A stretch of 64,000 nucleotides of DNA from NCBI RefSeq assembly GCF_009760925.1, contig NZ_VRLV01000002.1, positions 868,001 through 932,000 of the forward strand, written 5' to 3'. The notes beneath the pieces are model-generated. The model was not told where the DNA came from, did not search any database, and was given only the letters and a program-made list of their open reading frames with translations. This stretch comes from Nonomuraea typhae (GTDB lineage Bacteria; Actinomycetota; Actinomycetes; Streptosporangiales; Streptosporangiaceae). Each line of letters begins with the position of its first letter. Positions within the stretch are counted from its first letter, which is position 1. The position numbers and the translations under genes are program-made. Below are positions 1 to 9,062 of the stretch, piece after piece.

Positions 1-1007
1 TCGCGCTGGAGGAGGGGATCCTCGTCCAGTTCATGGCCAAACCGGAGAACTTCGTCAACCTGCTCGACCACGGCGCCGGCCCGCTCCAGGACAAGTTCCT
101 GGACTGGAAGTGGAAGCAGGCCCTGACCCCCGACGGCAAGACGCTCATCGGCCTCGGCACCGACGTCGGCGCCCAGGGCATGTGCTACCGCCGCGACCTG
201 TTCGAACAGGCCGGCCTGCCCGCCGGCCGCGAGGAGGTCGGCAAGCTCTGGCCCACCTGGCAGGCATACCTCGAGACCGGCAAGAAGTTCGTGGCCGCGA
301 GCAAGGAGGCCAAGTTCTTCGACTCGGCCGGCGGCATCTTCCAGAACGTCCTCATGCAGCAGGGCGACCACACCTACTTCGACACCGCGAACAAACTCGT
401 CATCGACACCAACCCCGGCGTCAAGGCCGCCTGGGACACCACCACCGCCATGGTCACGGCCGGGCTGTCGGCCAAGCTCCAGATGTGGGGCCCGCAGTGG
501 AACGCCGGCTTCAAGAAGGGCTCCTTCGCCACCATCGCCTGCCCGGCGTGGATGCTCGGCCTCATCAAGGAGCAGGCGGGGCCCGGCCTGGCCGGGAAGT
601 GGGACGTGGCCCGCGTGCCCGGCTCCGGCGCGGTGCGCGGCGGCTCGTTCCTGGCCGTGCCCAAGCAGAGCAAGCACCCGAAGGAGGCCGCCGAACTGGC
701 CGCGTTCCTCACCGGCCCGGAGGGGCAGCTCGCGGCGTTCAAGGCCGAGAGCAACTTCCCGTCCTCGCCGCAGGCCATCGACGACCCGGCGGTGCAGGCG
801 TTCACCAACGAGTACTTCAACGGCGCGCCGGTCGGCAAGATCTTCGGTGAGTCGGCCAAGACGCTCAAACCGGTCTACCTCGGGCCGGACAACCAGGCGG
901 TGGGCGACCGCGTGGGCGAGGCGCTGCAGGCTCTGGAGCAGGGGAAACTGGATGTCTCCGCCGCCTGGTCCAAGGCCCTCGAAGACGCCAAGCGATCCGC
1001 CAAGTGA
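1..1007 (+). CDS. Sugar ABC transporter solute-binding protein (5' partial)
   Basis: Extracellular binding component of a carbohydrate ABC importer. The reading frame is already open at the window edge (first full codon at base 3), so the signal peptide and first lobe lie upstream. The visible part has the usual second-lobe features of family-1 sugar-binding proteins: aromatic segment MWGPQW near base 485, a WMLGL stretch, and GSGAVRGGSFLAVP, which normally lines the ligand cleft. Two permeases and a GH1 beta-glucosidase follow on the same strand, the order of cellobiose/beta-glucoside systems (CebEFG-BglC type). Specificity for a beta-glucoside or beta-mannoside is inferred from these neighbours, not from the protein itself. 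Confidence 0.85.
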   Translation, partial: ALEEGILVQFMAKPENFVNLLDHGAGPLQDKFLDWKWKQALTPDGKTLIGLGTDVGAQGMCYRRDLFEQAGLPAGREEVGKLWPTWQAYLETGKKFVAASKEAKFFDSAGGIFQNVLMQQGDHTYFDTANKLVIDTNPGVKAAWDTTTAMVTAGLSAKLQMWGPQWNAGFKKGSFATIACPAWMLGLIKEQAGPGLAGKWDVARVPGSGAVRGGSFLAVPKQSKHPKEAAELAAFLTGPEGQLAAFKAESNFPSSPQAIDDPAVQAFTNEYFNGAPVGKIFGESAKTLKPVYLGPDNQAVGDRVGEALQALEQGKLDVSAAWSKALEDAKRSAK

Positions 1008-1346
1008 CTGTGCGCACTCGCCGTGACGCGCCTTTCCGCGCGATCTCTTACGGCGGAGCCAAGCCGCCGCCACCCGCCGCCGCCGGTCAGCGTGTCGTGG
1101 GGATCGCTTCTCACGTCGGACGTGGTCCCCGCCGTCACGGCCTGTCGTCGGCCCGCGCCGTGGTGAACGCATCCAGGCCGGAACGCGCCTCGGGGCCGCC
1201 TCCCGGATCCAAAGCACACGACCCCTGCCGGAGGCGCACGAATCCGGTGGAGGACCCGGCCCCCGGTCTGCTCCCTTCTCCGGCGCGGGCGGTGAGTCCT
1301 GATGGGCCTTGACCTGCAGGTGCCGCCCTCTGTCCGGGGGGCACAT
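1008..1346. other. Intergenic gap, no gene seen
   Basis: About 340 bases between the binding-protein stop and the first permease. Open frames here have no recognisable product and no good ribosome site. I looked for the CebR box TGGGAGCGCTCCCA and did not find it. A G-run at 1336-1341 serves as the likely Shine-Dalgarno for the GTG start at 1347. Confidence 0.6.
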
Positions 1347-2252
1347 GTGAAGAAGGTGCCCCGGGGCCGGCTGGGGTCGCGGGTGGATCGGGCGGTGGCG
1401 CCGTACCTCTACATCGTGCCCTTTTTCGTGATCTTCGCGGTCTTCGGGCTGTTCCCGCTGGGCTACACGGCCTGGGTGGCGCTGCACAAGTGGGATCTGG
1501 TCAGCGGGAACCAGGGGTTCGTCGGGCTGGACAACTTCGCCGGGCTGCTCGCCGATCCGGACTTCTGGAACGCGGTCGGCAACACCGTGGGGATGCTGGT
1601 CGTCGCCGGCGTGCCGCAGCTGCTGATCGCGCTGGTGCTGGCCGGCCTGCTCAACCGGCCGCTGCGCGGGCTGACGTTCCTGCGGATGGGCGTGCTGGCG
1701 CCGATGATCACCTCGATCGCGGCGGTGGCCATCGTGTTCTCGCAGCTGTTCTCGCGGGACGCGGGCCTGGCCAACTGGGCGATCGGGCTCGCCGGCGTGG
1801 ACCCGATCGACTGGCAGGCCGACAAGTGGTCGTCGTGGACGGCGATCGCGGTCATGGTCGACTGGCGCTGGACCGGCTACAACGCGCTGATCTACCTGGC
1901 GGCCATGCAGTCGATCCCGCGTGACCTGTACGAGGCGGCCGAGCTGGACGGGGCGTCGAAGGCGCGGCAGTTCTGGCAGATCACGATTCCGATGATCAAA
2001 CCGGCGGTGATCTTCACGGTCATCATGTCCACGATCGGCGGCATGCAGTTGTTCACCGAGCCGCTGCTGTTCGGCCAGGGCGAGTTGTCGGGCGGCAGCC
2101 TGCGGCAGTTCCAGACGGCCGCGATGTACATGTTCCAGCAGGCGTTCGAGGAGTTCGACTACGGGTACGGCTCGGCCGTCGCCTGGATGATCTTCATCCT
2201 GATCGTGCTGATCGCGCTGGTGCACTTCCTGATCTCCCGGAGGCTGAAGTGA
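1347..2252 (+). CDS. Sugar ABC transporter permease, MalF/CebF type
   Basis: Inner-membrane channel subunit of the sugar importer. Six or so hydrophobic segments are visible, beginning with YLYIVPFFVIFAVFGLFPL, and the cytoplasmic EAA loop that docks the ATPase reads EAAELDGASKARQFWQITIP. I chose GTG at 1347 because a G-run lies 5 bases upstream and the protein then begins MKKVPRGRLGSRVDRAVAPY, typical of the family; an ATG at 1302 would add 15 residues. The stop overlaps the next permease start (GTGA). No ATPase gene is present; actinomycete sugar importers of this type commonly share a MsmK-like ATPase encoded elsewhere. Confidence 0.92.
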   Translation: MKKVPRGRLGSRVDRAVAPYLYIVPFFVIFAVFGLFPLGYTAWVALHKWDLVSGNQGFVGLDNFAGLLADPDFWNAVGNTVGMLVVAGVPQLLIALVLAGLLNRPLRGLTFLRMGVLAPMITSIAAVAIVFSQLFSRDAGLANWAIGLAGVDPIDWQADKWSSWTAIAVMVDWRWTGYNALIYLAAMQSIPRDLYEAAELDGASKARQFWQITIPMIKPAVIFTVIMSTIGGMQLFTEPLLFGQGELSGGSLRQFQTAAMYMFQQAFEEFDYGYGSAVAWMIFILIVLIALVHFLISRRLK

Positions 2253-3070
2253 TCAGGAACAACAAGCTGGTCTATCTCACCTTGCTCATCGCGATCGTGA
2301 TCTCCGTCTTCCCGCTGTACTGGATGTTCGTCATCGCCACGCGCACCAACGACGTCGTGGGCGAGTACCCGCCGCCCCTGACACCCGGCGGCGAGCTGGG
2401 CGCCAACGTCACCCGGCTGTTCGAGGCCGAGCAGGCCAACTTCGCGCTCGGCATGCTCAACTCGGCCATCGCGTCGGTCGCGGTGACGGTCTCGACCGTG
2501 TTCTTCTGCTCGCTGGCCGGGTTCGCCTTCGCCAAACTGCGCTTCCGCGGGCGCAACGCGCTGCTGGTGATCGTCCTGGGCACGATGATGATCCCGGTCC
2601 AGATGGGGATCATCCCGCTCTACATGGTCATGGTGGAGCTGGGCTGGCAGAACACCCTGCAGGCGGTCGTGGTGCCGTTCCTGGTGTCGGCCTTCGGGGT
2701 GTTCCTGATGCGGCAGTACGCGATCAGGGCGGTGCCCGACGAGCTGATCGAGGCGGCCGTCGTCGACGGGAGCTCCAGCTTCCGCGTGTACTGGAGCGTC
2801 GTGCTGCCCGCCCTGCGGCCGGGCGCCGCCGTACTCGCGCTCTTCACGTTCATGGGGACCTGGAACGAGTTCATCTGGCCCCGGGCCGTGCTGGAGGCCG
2901 ACAACCCGACCGTCCAGTTCTCGCTCAGCCAGCTCGCCACCGAGTACTACACCGACTACACGCTGATGTTCGCCGGCACGCTGGCGGCCACGCTGCCGCT
3001 GCTCGTCGTCTTCATCGTCTTCGGCCGCCAGATCATCGGCGGCATCATGGAAGGAGCCGTCAAGGCATGA
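2249..3070 (+). CDS. Sugar ABC transporter permease, MalG/CebG type
   Basis: Second channel subunit, pairing with the upstream permease. It starts with an N-terminal membrane helix (LVYLTLLIAIVISVFPLYWM) and carries the EAA loop EAAVVDGSSSFRVYWSVVLP, followed by the WNEFIWP signature typical of MalG-like proteins. The length (273 residues) is normal for the family. Its GTG start overlaps the previous stop and its own stop overlaps the beta-glucosidase ATG, so the three genes are very likely translationally coupled. Confidence 0.93.
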   Translation: MIRNNKLVYLTLLIAIVISVFPLYWMFVIATRTNDVVGEYPPPLTPGGELGANVTRLFEAEQANFALGMLNSAIASVAVTVSTVFFCSLAGFAFAKLRFRGRNALLVIVLGTMMIPVQMGIIPLYMVMVELGWQNTLQAVVVPFLVSAFGVFLMRQYAIRAVPDELIEAAVVDGSSSFRVYWSVVLPALRPGAAVLALFTFMGTWNEFIWPRAVLEADNPTVQFSLSQLATEYYTDYTLMFAGTLAATLPLLVVFIVFGRQIIGGIMEGAVKA

Positions 3071-4395
3071 GCACGTTTCTCTGGGGCGCGGCGACGTCCA
3101 GCTACCAGATCGAAGGGGCGTTCGCGGACGACGGCAGAGGGCCGTCCATCTGGGACACCTTCAGCCGCGTGCCGGGCAGGGTGCGCAACGGCGAGAACGG
3201 GGACGTCGCCTGCGATCACTACCACCGGTATCTCGACGACGTGCAGCTGATGGCCGGGCTGGGGCTGCGGGCGTATCGGTTCTCGATCGCCTGGCCGCGG
3301 ATCGTGCCGGAGCGCGGGGTGGTGAACCAGGCCGGTCTGGACTTCTACCGGCGGCTCGTGGACGCCTTGCTGGAACGCGACATCACGCCTTGGCCGACGC
3401 TCTATCACTGGGATCTGCCGCAGTACCTTGAGGACGCCGGGGGGTGGCCCGACCGCGACACCGCCTACCGGTTCGCCGACTATGCCGACATCGTGCATGC
3501 GGCGCTGGGTGATCGCGTGGCCAATTGGACGACGTTGAACGAGCCCTGGTGCTCGGCGTTGCTGGGGTACGCCAACGGTGAGCACGCGCCGGGGCGCAAG
3601 GAGCCGGCCGAGGCGGTGAAGGCGGTTCATCACCTGCTGCTGGGGCATGGGCTGGCAGTGCCTCTTTTGTCCGGAAATATCGGCATCACGCTAAATATGT
3701 CGCATGTGACGCCCGCCAGCACCGCGCCCGCCGACGTGGACGCCGCCAGAAGGATCGACGGCATCCAGAACCGCCTGTTCATCGACCCCGTGCTGCTCGG
3801 CGCCTACCCCGAGGACGTGCGTGCCGACCTCGCCCACCTCAGCGACTTCGGCCACGTCAAGGACGGCGACCTCGCCGTGATCTCCCGCAAGATCGGCATG
3901 CTCGGCGTCAACTACTACTCCCCCGCGCTGATCGCCGCCGGCGAGCCCGCCCCGCCGGGCACCACCCCGTGGATCGGCGCCGAATCCGCCCACTGGGCCG
4001 ACGGCGGCCGCGAGCGCACCACGATGGGCTGGGAGATCGACGAGAACGGCCTGCTCGACCTGCTCCAGCGCATCGTCAAGGACTACCCGCCCATCGACCT
4101 CTACGTCACCGAGAACGGCGCCGCCTTCGCCGACACCGTCAGCCCCGACGGCGCGGTCCACGACGCCGACCGCATCGACTACCTGGAGCGGCACATCTCG
4201 GCCTGCGCCGAGGCGGTCAACAGGGGCGTGCCGCTCCAGGGCTACTTCGCCTGGTCGCTGCTGGACAACTTCGAATGGGCGCACGGGTACGGCCAGCGGT
4301 TCGGCATCGTGCACGTCGACTTCGCCACCCAGAAGCGCACGCCCAAGGACTCCGCCCTCTGGTACGCCGCCCGGATCCGCAAGGGCGGCCTCTAG
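3067..4395 (+). CDS. bglC: GH1 family beta-glucosidase
   Basis: Intracellular retaining glycosidase that would split beta-linked oligosaccharides brought in by the importer. The GH1 fold markers are in order: FLWGAATSSYQIEG at the N-terminus, the acid/base motif TLNEPW (Glu159), the nucleophile motif YVTENGAA (Glu349), and the C-terminal WSLLDNFEWAHGY substrate loop. The 442-residue length is standard. There is no signal peptide, which fits cytoplasmic action. It overlaps the upstream permease (ATGA). BglC is the name used for this position in Streptomyces ceb operons; true substrate (cellobiose, or Man-Glc from glucomannan) is not decided by sequence. Confidence 0.93.
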   Translation: MSTFLWGAATSSYQIEGAFADDGRGPSIWDTFSRVPGRVRNGENGDVACDHYHRYLDDVQLMAGLGLRAYRFSIAWPRIVPERGVVNQAGLDFYRRLVDALLERDITPWPTLYHWDLPQYLEDAGGWPDRDTAYRFADYADIVHAALGDRVANWTTLNEPWCSALLGYANGEHAPGRKEPAEAVKAVHHLLLGHGLAVPLLSGNIGITLNMSHVTPASTAPADVDAARRIDGIQNRLFIDPVLLGAYPEDVRADLAHLSDFGHVKDGDLAVISRKIGMLGVNYYSPALIAAGEPAPPGTTPWIGAESAHWADGGRERTTMGWEIDENGLLDLLQRIVKDYPPIDLYVTENGAAFADTVSPDGAVHDADRIDYLERHISACAEAVNRGVPLQGYFAWSLLDNFEWAHGYGQRFGIVHVDFATQKRTPKDSALWYAARIRKGGL

Positions 4396-4406
4396 TGCCA
4401 CCCCTC

Positions 4407-4454
4407 GCACGGAGTCGCGCACGGAGTCGCGCACGGGGTTTTGCACGGAGACCC
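4407..4454 (+). repeat. Four 12-bp tandem repeats upstream of the LacI gene
   Basis: Units beginning GCACGG start at 4407, 4419, 4431 and 4443, exactly 12 bases apart, with consensus GCACGGAGTCGC; the last two units are diverged. They fill the short gap between the beta-glucosidase stop and the LacI start and sit where the lacI ribosome site would be. No inverted symmetry, so an operator is unlikely; slippage-type repeat. Confidence 0.7.
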
Positions 4455-4468
4455 GCGCGGAGACGCCC

Positions 4469-5479
4469 ATGGTGAGCGGGGCCAGGAAACGGGTGACGCT
4501 GGACGAGGTGGCGGCGCACGCGGGCGTGGGCCGGGGCACCGTCTCCCGAGTCGTCAACGGGTCAGAGAACGTCAGCCCGGAGACCCGGCACCTGGTCGAG
4601 CGGGCGATCGCCGAGCTCAACTACGTGCCCAACCACGCCGCCAGGTCCCTCGCCGCCAGCCGTACCGACAGCATCGCGCTGGTGATCGCCGAGCCAGAGG
4701 CGCGGTTGTTCTCCGACCCGTTCTTCGCCGGCATCATCCGGGGCATCACCTCCGAGCTCACCGCCACCGGCCGGCAACTGCTGCTGACCATGGCGGGGAC
4801 GCCGGAGGAGCGGGCGAACCTGGAGGGGTACCTGTCCGGCGGGCACGTGGACGGCGTCCTGCTGCTGTCGCAGCACCGGGACGACCCGCTGCCGGGGTTC
4901 CTGGTGGACATCGGGGTGCCGACGGTCCAGGGCGGGCGCTCGATCGGGCCGCAGGTGGTGCCGCAGATGGTGGACGTGGACAACCACCTGGGCGCGCACG
5001 TGGCCGTGGAGCACCTGCTGGCGCGGGGCCGCCGGAGGATCGCCACGATCTCCGGCCCGATCGACATGATCGCGGGGCTGCACCGGCTCGGCGGCTACCG
5101 GGAGGCGCTCATGCTGGCGGGCCTGCCGGAGTTCGTCGCGCACGGCGACTTCACCGAGCAGAGCGGCGCCCGTTGCATGCGGGACCTGCTGGAGCGCGTG
5201 CCGGACCTGGACGCGATCTTCGCCGCCTCCGACCTGATGGCCGTGGGCGCGCTCCGGGTGCTGGCCGAGGCCGGGCGCCGGGTGCCGCAGGACGTGGCGG
5301 TGGTCGGGTTCGACGACTCCAGCCACGCGCAGTTCACCGGGCTCAGCTCGGTCCACCAGCCCATCGAGGACATGGGCCGGGAGATGGTCAGGCTCCTGAG
5401 CTCGCTCATCTCCGGCGAGCGTCCGTCGCGTGCGGCGCTGGTCCTCACTCCGCACCTAGTGATACGCGAATCGAGCTAG
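4469..5479 (+). CDS. LacI family transcriptional repressor (CebR-like)
   Basis: Sugar-responsive repressor, probably of the importer genes. Residues 8-55 form the LacI helix-turn-helix (VTLDEVAAHAGVGRGTVSRV) with the hinge helix at NYVPNHAARSLA; the rest is a periplasmic-binding-protein-like sensor ending with the DDSSHAQF and VHQP motifs usual in this family. It lies 73 bases after the beta-glucosidase in the same direction, as cebR does after bglC in streptomycetes. No operator for it can be identified within the operon part seen here; a LacI-type palindrome stands at 8974-8987 before the divergent beta-mannosidase and is a candidate target. Confidence 0.9.
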   Translation: MVSGARKRVTLDEVAAHAGVGRGTVSRVVNGSENVSPETRHLVERAIAELNYVPNHAARSLAASRTDSIALVIAEPEARLFSDPFFAGIIRGITSELTATGRQLLLTMAGTPEERANLEGYLSGGHVDGVLLLSQHRDDPLPGFLVDIGVPTVQGGRSIGPQVVPQMVDVDNHLGAHVAVEHLLARGRRRIATISGPIDMIAGLHRLGGYREALMLAGLPEFVAHGDFTEQSGARCMRDLLERVPDLDAIFAASDLMAVGALRVLAEAGRRVPQDVAVVGFDDSSHAQFTGLSSVHQPIEDMGREMVRLLSSLISGERPSRAALVLTPHLVIRESS

Positions 5480-5484
5480 ATTTC

Positions 5485-6483
5485 ATGGAATTTCGGCATC
5501 TTGGGCGTTCTGGTCTCATGGTCAGCGAGATCGCCTACGGCAACTGGATCACGCACGGCGCGCAGATCGACGAGGACCGGGCCCGCGCCTGCGTGCGCGC
5601 CGCGCTGGACACCGGCATCACCACCTTCGACACCGCCGACGCCTACGCGGACGGCCGCGCGGAGGAGGTGCTCGGCCGGGCCCTGGCCGCCGTGCGCCGC
5701 GACGAGGTCGAGATCTTCACCAAGGTCTACTGGCCGACCGGCGCCGGAATGAACAACCGCGGCCTCAACCGCAAGCACGTCATCCGCTCGGCCGAGGACT
5801 CGCTGCGCCGCCTGGGCACCGACTACCTCGACCTCTACCAGGCCCACCGCTTCGACTCCAGCACGCCGCTCGAGGAGACCCTGCGCGCCTTCGACGATCT
5901 GGTACGGCAGGGCAAGATCCTTTACGTGGGCGTGTCGGAGTGGACCGCCCCCGAACTCGCCGAGGCGCTGCGCATCGCCCGCGACCTGGGCCTCGACCGG
6001 ATCGTCGCCAACCAGCCGCAGTACAACATGCTGCGCCGGGTCATCGAGCCCGACATCGTGCCCCTCTGCGAACGGGAGGGCGTCGGCCAGGTCGTCTTCC
6101 AGCCGTTGGCGATGGGCGTGCTCACCGGCAAGTACCGGCCCGGCGCCCCGATCCCGCCGGGCAGCCGCGCCACCGACCCGGTGGGCGGGCAGTTCGTCAA
6201 CCGGCTGCTGACCGACGAGGTCCTGACCCGCGTCCAGAACCTGCGCCCGATCGCCGCCGACCACGGGCTGACCCTGGCCCAGCTCGCGATCGCCTGGACC
6301 CTGGCCAACCCGAACGTCAGCGCGGCCATCGTGGGCGCCTCCCGTCCGGAGCAGATCACCGGGTCCGCGGCGGCGGCCGGGGTCAAGCTGGGGACGGACG
6401 CGCTGGAGGCGATCGACGAGATCCTGGGCGACATCGTCGAACGCGACCTGGACGGGCCCCTGAGCCCGCAGTCGCGCCCCTAG
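5485..6483 (+). CDS. Aldo/keto reductase (Shaker beta-like)
   Basis: NADPH-dependent oxidoreductase with a TIM-barrel fold. The catalytic tetrad is visible: Asp and Tyr in DTADAYADG, Lys in FTKVYWP, His in YQAHRF. The C-terminal half has the NPNVSAAIVGASRPEQI cofactor-binding segment. The 332-residue length fits the voltage-gated potassium channel beta-subunit/YghZ-like branch. ATG at 5485 is 5 bases after the lacI stop, so the two genes are probably cotranscribed. Substrate unknown; a role in sugar aldehyde metabolism is only suggested by the neighbours. Confidence 0.9.
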   Translation: MEFRHLGRSGLMVSEIAYGNWITHGAQIDEDRARACVRAALDTGITTFDTADAYADGRAEEVLGRALAAVRRDEVEIFTKVYWPTGAGMNNRGLNRKHVIRSAEDSLRRLGTDYLDLYQAHRFDSSTPLEETLRAFDDLVRQGKILYVGVSEWTAPELAEALRIARDLGLDRIVANQPQYNMLRRVIEPDIVPLCEREGVGQVVFQPLAMGVLTGKYRPGAPIPPGSRATDPVGGQFVNRLLTDEVLTRVQNLRPIAADHGLTLAQLAIAWTLANPNVSAAIVGASRPEQITGSAAAAGVKLGTDALEAIDEILGDIVERDLDGPLSPQSRP

Positions 6484-8930
6484 GAGCCGGGGCGGTGTTC
6501 GTTCACGCAGCGCAGGACCGGATACGCGGTGAGGGCGGCAGGGTCGAGGCTGCGGGACGTCTGGATGTGGAAGGTCGCGCTTTCCCCGGGTAGCAGGGTG
6601 ACGAGCTGGTCGTCGATGCGGGCGTCCGGATCCAGGCGGTCGGGGAAGACGGCCAGCTCGCGCAGGATCGTCCGGGCGGTCACCCGCAGCCGCACGCCGC
6701 CGTCCACGGCCTCCACCTGGGTGGTGCAGGCGGCCTCCGGGTAGCCCATGTCCGGGTCCTCGGCGGCCATGCGCAGCGCCCGGGCGCCGTCCAGTTCGGC
6801 CACCAGCAGCTCGCCCTCCCGCAGGTCGCCGATGGCGGGCTCGACGCCCAGGACCGCCCTGGGCTCGATGCGCACGCCCATGCTCTCCTTGGCCAGCGTC
6901 TCGCCCCGGACGGACATCCGGGTGATCGCCAGCTCGCCCTCCCACGGCTGCGCGGTGTCGTTGACCGCCACCAGCTCCATGTCCTGAAAAGTCAGGATCC
7001 GGGGGGCGTAGGCGCGCCGCATGCCGTACCAGAGGGGCTTCTCGCGGCCGTCACCGTCGACGGCGGCCCAGGACGTCACCGGCCAGCAGTCGTTGAGCTG
7101 CCAGATGATCGTGCCCATGCAGTACGGCATGAGCGCGCGGAAGCGCTCGACGCCGAAGGCCAGGGCGCGGGCCTGGTTGAGCTGGGTGAGGTAGTGCCAG
7201 TCGTCGAACGTCTCCGGCCGCGGCAGGTGGGCGCCGAGGCCGCGCAGCAGCTTGTCCCGGCCGCCGATCGCCTTCTGCGGCGAGGAGTCCGGGGTGAGCG
7301 GCCGGTCGGAGGAGGCGCGGCGCAGGGTGGCGTACGCGGGCGGGCCCTGGAAGCCGAACTCGGCCACGAAGCGCGGCGTGTAGGCGGCGTAATGGGTGTA
7401 GTCCTGGGCGTTCCAGACGGTCCAGATGTGGATCGTGCCGCGCTGGGGGTCGTTCGGGTCGCGGTCGGGTGCGCCGGAGTAAGGGCTCCCCGGCCAGTAC
7501 GGCCTGGCCGGGTCGAGCTCGGCGGTGACCCGGGGCAGCAGGTCGTGGTAGAAGCCGCCGCCCCAGGTGCGTCCGCGGAGCTCCTTCTTCCAGTTCCAGT
7601 GCCAGTGGCCTTCGAGGTTCTCGTTGTTGCCGCACCAGATGACCAGGGAGGGGTGGCGCATGAGCCGGGCCACGTTGTCGCGCGCCTCGGCCTCGACCTC
7701 GCCGGTGAAGGGCTCCTCCTCGGGGTAGGCGGCGCAGGCGAAGGGGAAGTCCTGCCAGACCATGATCCCGAGCTCGTCGGCGAGGTCGTAGAAGGCGTCG
7801 GACTCGTAGACGCCGCCGCCCCAGACCCGCAGCAGGTTCGCCCCGGCGCCGATCGCCTGCCCCATGCGCTCGCGCAGCGTCTCGGGGGTGATGCGGGCCG
7901 GGAAACAGTCGTCCGGGATCCAGTTGAACCCCTTGACGAAGACGGGCTCGCCGTTGACCGACAGCCGGAACGCCTCCCGGTCCAGGCGCACGTCACGGAA
8001 CCCGATCCGCCCGCTCCATACGTGGTCACCGGCCCGCACCGTGAGCTCGTACAGCCGGGGCTCCCCGTATCCACGGGGCCACCAGAGCTCGGGATCCTGG
8101 ACACGCAACCGGATGACGCCCTGCGTCTGCCCCGCCGCCAGCCGTACACGTCCTTGGACGCCCGCCACGTCCGCGACGACCTCGACCGAAGCAGCGCCAA
8201 CGCCCGAAGCAGCACCTCCGCCCGGAGGCACGCCGCCGCCCGGAGGCACGCCGTCGGCGAAAGCACCGGCCACCGCAGCGCCGGCCTCCTCCGCGGTGCC
8301 GGCTTCCGCCGGAGGCGTGCCCTCTACCGAGAAGCGCACCTCCACCTCGCCGTCGGCCCCCGCGGTGGGCAGGACCTCGGCCAGCCGTACCCCCGACCAG
8401 GACTCCAGCCCGATCGCCCGCCAGATGCCTGCCGTCACCAGCGTCGGCCCCCAGTCCCAGCCGAAGTTGCAGGCCATCTTCCTGATGAACTGGTACGGCT
8501 CCGGGTAGGCGCCCGGCCGGTCCCCCAGCTCGTCCCGGCGGGCCTCCGCGTAGGCGTAGGCCGAGTCGAACCGCACCTCCAGCCTGTTGGCGCCCTCCCG
8601 CAGCAACCGCTTGACCGGGAAGCGGTGGGTGCGGTGCATGTTGGCCGTCCGGCCCGCCTCCACGCCGTTGACGAGCACGGTGGCGACCGTGTCGAGCCCG
8701 GCGCAGACCAGGTCCACGTGTTCGTCGCCGGTGCCGGCCCAGTTGAAGACGGTCTGGTAGGTCCAGGGGGTGCGGCCGATCCAGGACAGGCGTTCCTCGT
8801 TGCGGTCGAGGTAGGGGTCGTCGATCAGCCCCGCCGCCAGCAGATCGGTGTGGACGCAGCCGGGGACGGTCGCGGGGACACCGGAGTGCTCCGCGCCGGT
8901 GAGGGTCCATCCTTGGTGCAGGGTGCGCAC
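6480..8930 (-). CDS. GH2 family beta-mannosidase
   Basis: Exo-acting glycosidase removing terminal beta-mannose from oligosaccharides. It has the GH2 jelly-roll start (WTLTGAEHSGVPATVPGCVHTDLL), the beta-mannosidase mark NRxEERLSWIGRTPWTYQ, the acid/base motif WCGNNENLEG at about residue 435 and the nucleophile Glu in AEFGFQGPPAY at about 525. Length 816 is normal. No signal peptide, so cytoplasmic. A low-complexity Ala/Gly/Pro/Val insert (repeated GVPPGG) lies at about residues 205-250 between the first two domains. Convergent with the aldo/keto reductase (4-bp overlap of ends). A 14-bp palindrome lies 43 bases upstream. Confidence 0.93.
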   Translation of the reverse strand: MRTLHQGWTLTGAEHSGVPATVPGCVHTDLLAAGLIDDPYLDRNEERLSWIGRTPWTYQTVFNWAGTGDEHVDLVCAGLDTVATVLVNGVEAGRTANMHRTHRFPVKRLLREGANRLEVRFDSAYAYAEARRDELGDRPGAYPEPYQFIRKMACNFGWDWGPTLVTAGIWRAIGLESWSGVRLAEVLPTAGADGEVEVRFSVEGTPPAEAGTAEEAGAAVAGAFADGVPPGGGVPPGGGAASGVGAASVEVVADVAGVQGRVRLAAGQTQGVIRLRVQDPELWWPRGYGEPRLYELTVRAGDHVWSGRIGFRDVRLDREAFRLSVNGEPVFVKGFNWIPDDCFPARITPETLRERMGQAIGAGANLLRVWGGGVYESDAFYDLADELGIMVWQDFPFACAAYPEEEPFTGEVEAEARDNVARLMRHPSLVIWCGNNENLEGHWHWNWKKELRGRTWGGGFYHDLLPRVTAELDPARPYWPGSPYSGAPDRDPNDPQRGTIHIWTVWNAQDYTHYAAYTPRFVAEFGFQGPPAYATLRRASSDRPLTPDSSPQKAIGGRDKLLRGLGAHLPRPETFDDWHYLTQLNQARALAFGVERFRALMPYCMGTIIWQLNDCWPVTSWAAVDGDGREKPLWYGMRRAYAPRILTFQDMELVAVNDTAQPWEGELAITRMSVRGETLAKESMGVRIEPRAVLGVEPAIGDLREGELLVAELDGARALRMAAEDPDMGYPEAACTTQVEAVDGGVRLRVTARTILRELAVFPDRLDPDARIDDQLVTLLPGESATFHIQTSRSLDPAALTAYPVLRCVNEHRPGS

Positions 8931-8973
8931 GTCATCTCCACTGGTGGGGGCCGGGTTGACGCTAGGGCGGACG

Positions 8974-8987
8974 TGACAACGTTGTCA
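8974..8987. promoter_or_regulatory. LacI-type operator palindrome
   Basis: TGACAACGTTGTCA is a perfect 14-bp palindrome with the central CG typical of LacI-family operators. It lies 43 bases before the beta-mannosidase start (minus strand) and 75 bases before the TetR gene (plus strand). Likely the binding site of a LacI repressor, possibly the one at 4469. Confidence 0.7.
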
Positions 8988-9062
8988 AGATCGGCCGGAG
9001 CGGGGCGTGTCCACCAGTGTGCGGCACGCGGGCGTCCGGGGCGGGGCATTAAGGTCGGGGGC

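Noticed and set aside
1008..1346. CebR operator upstream of the permease
   Set aside because: Searched for TGGGAGCGCTCCCA and close variants; none seen.
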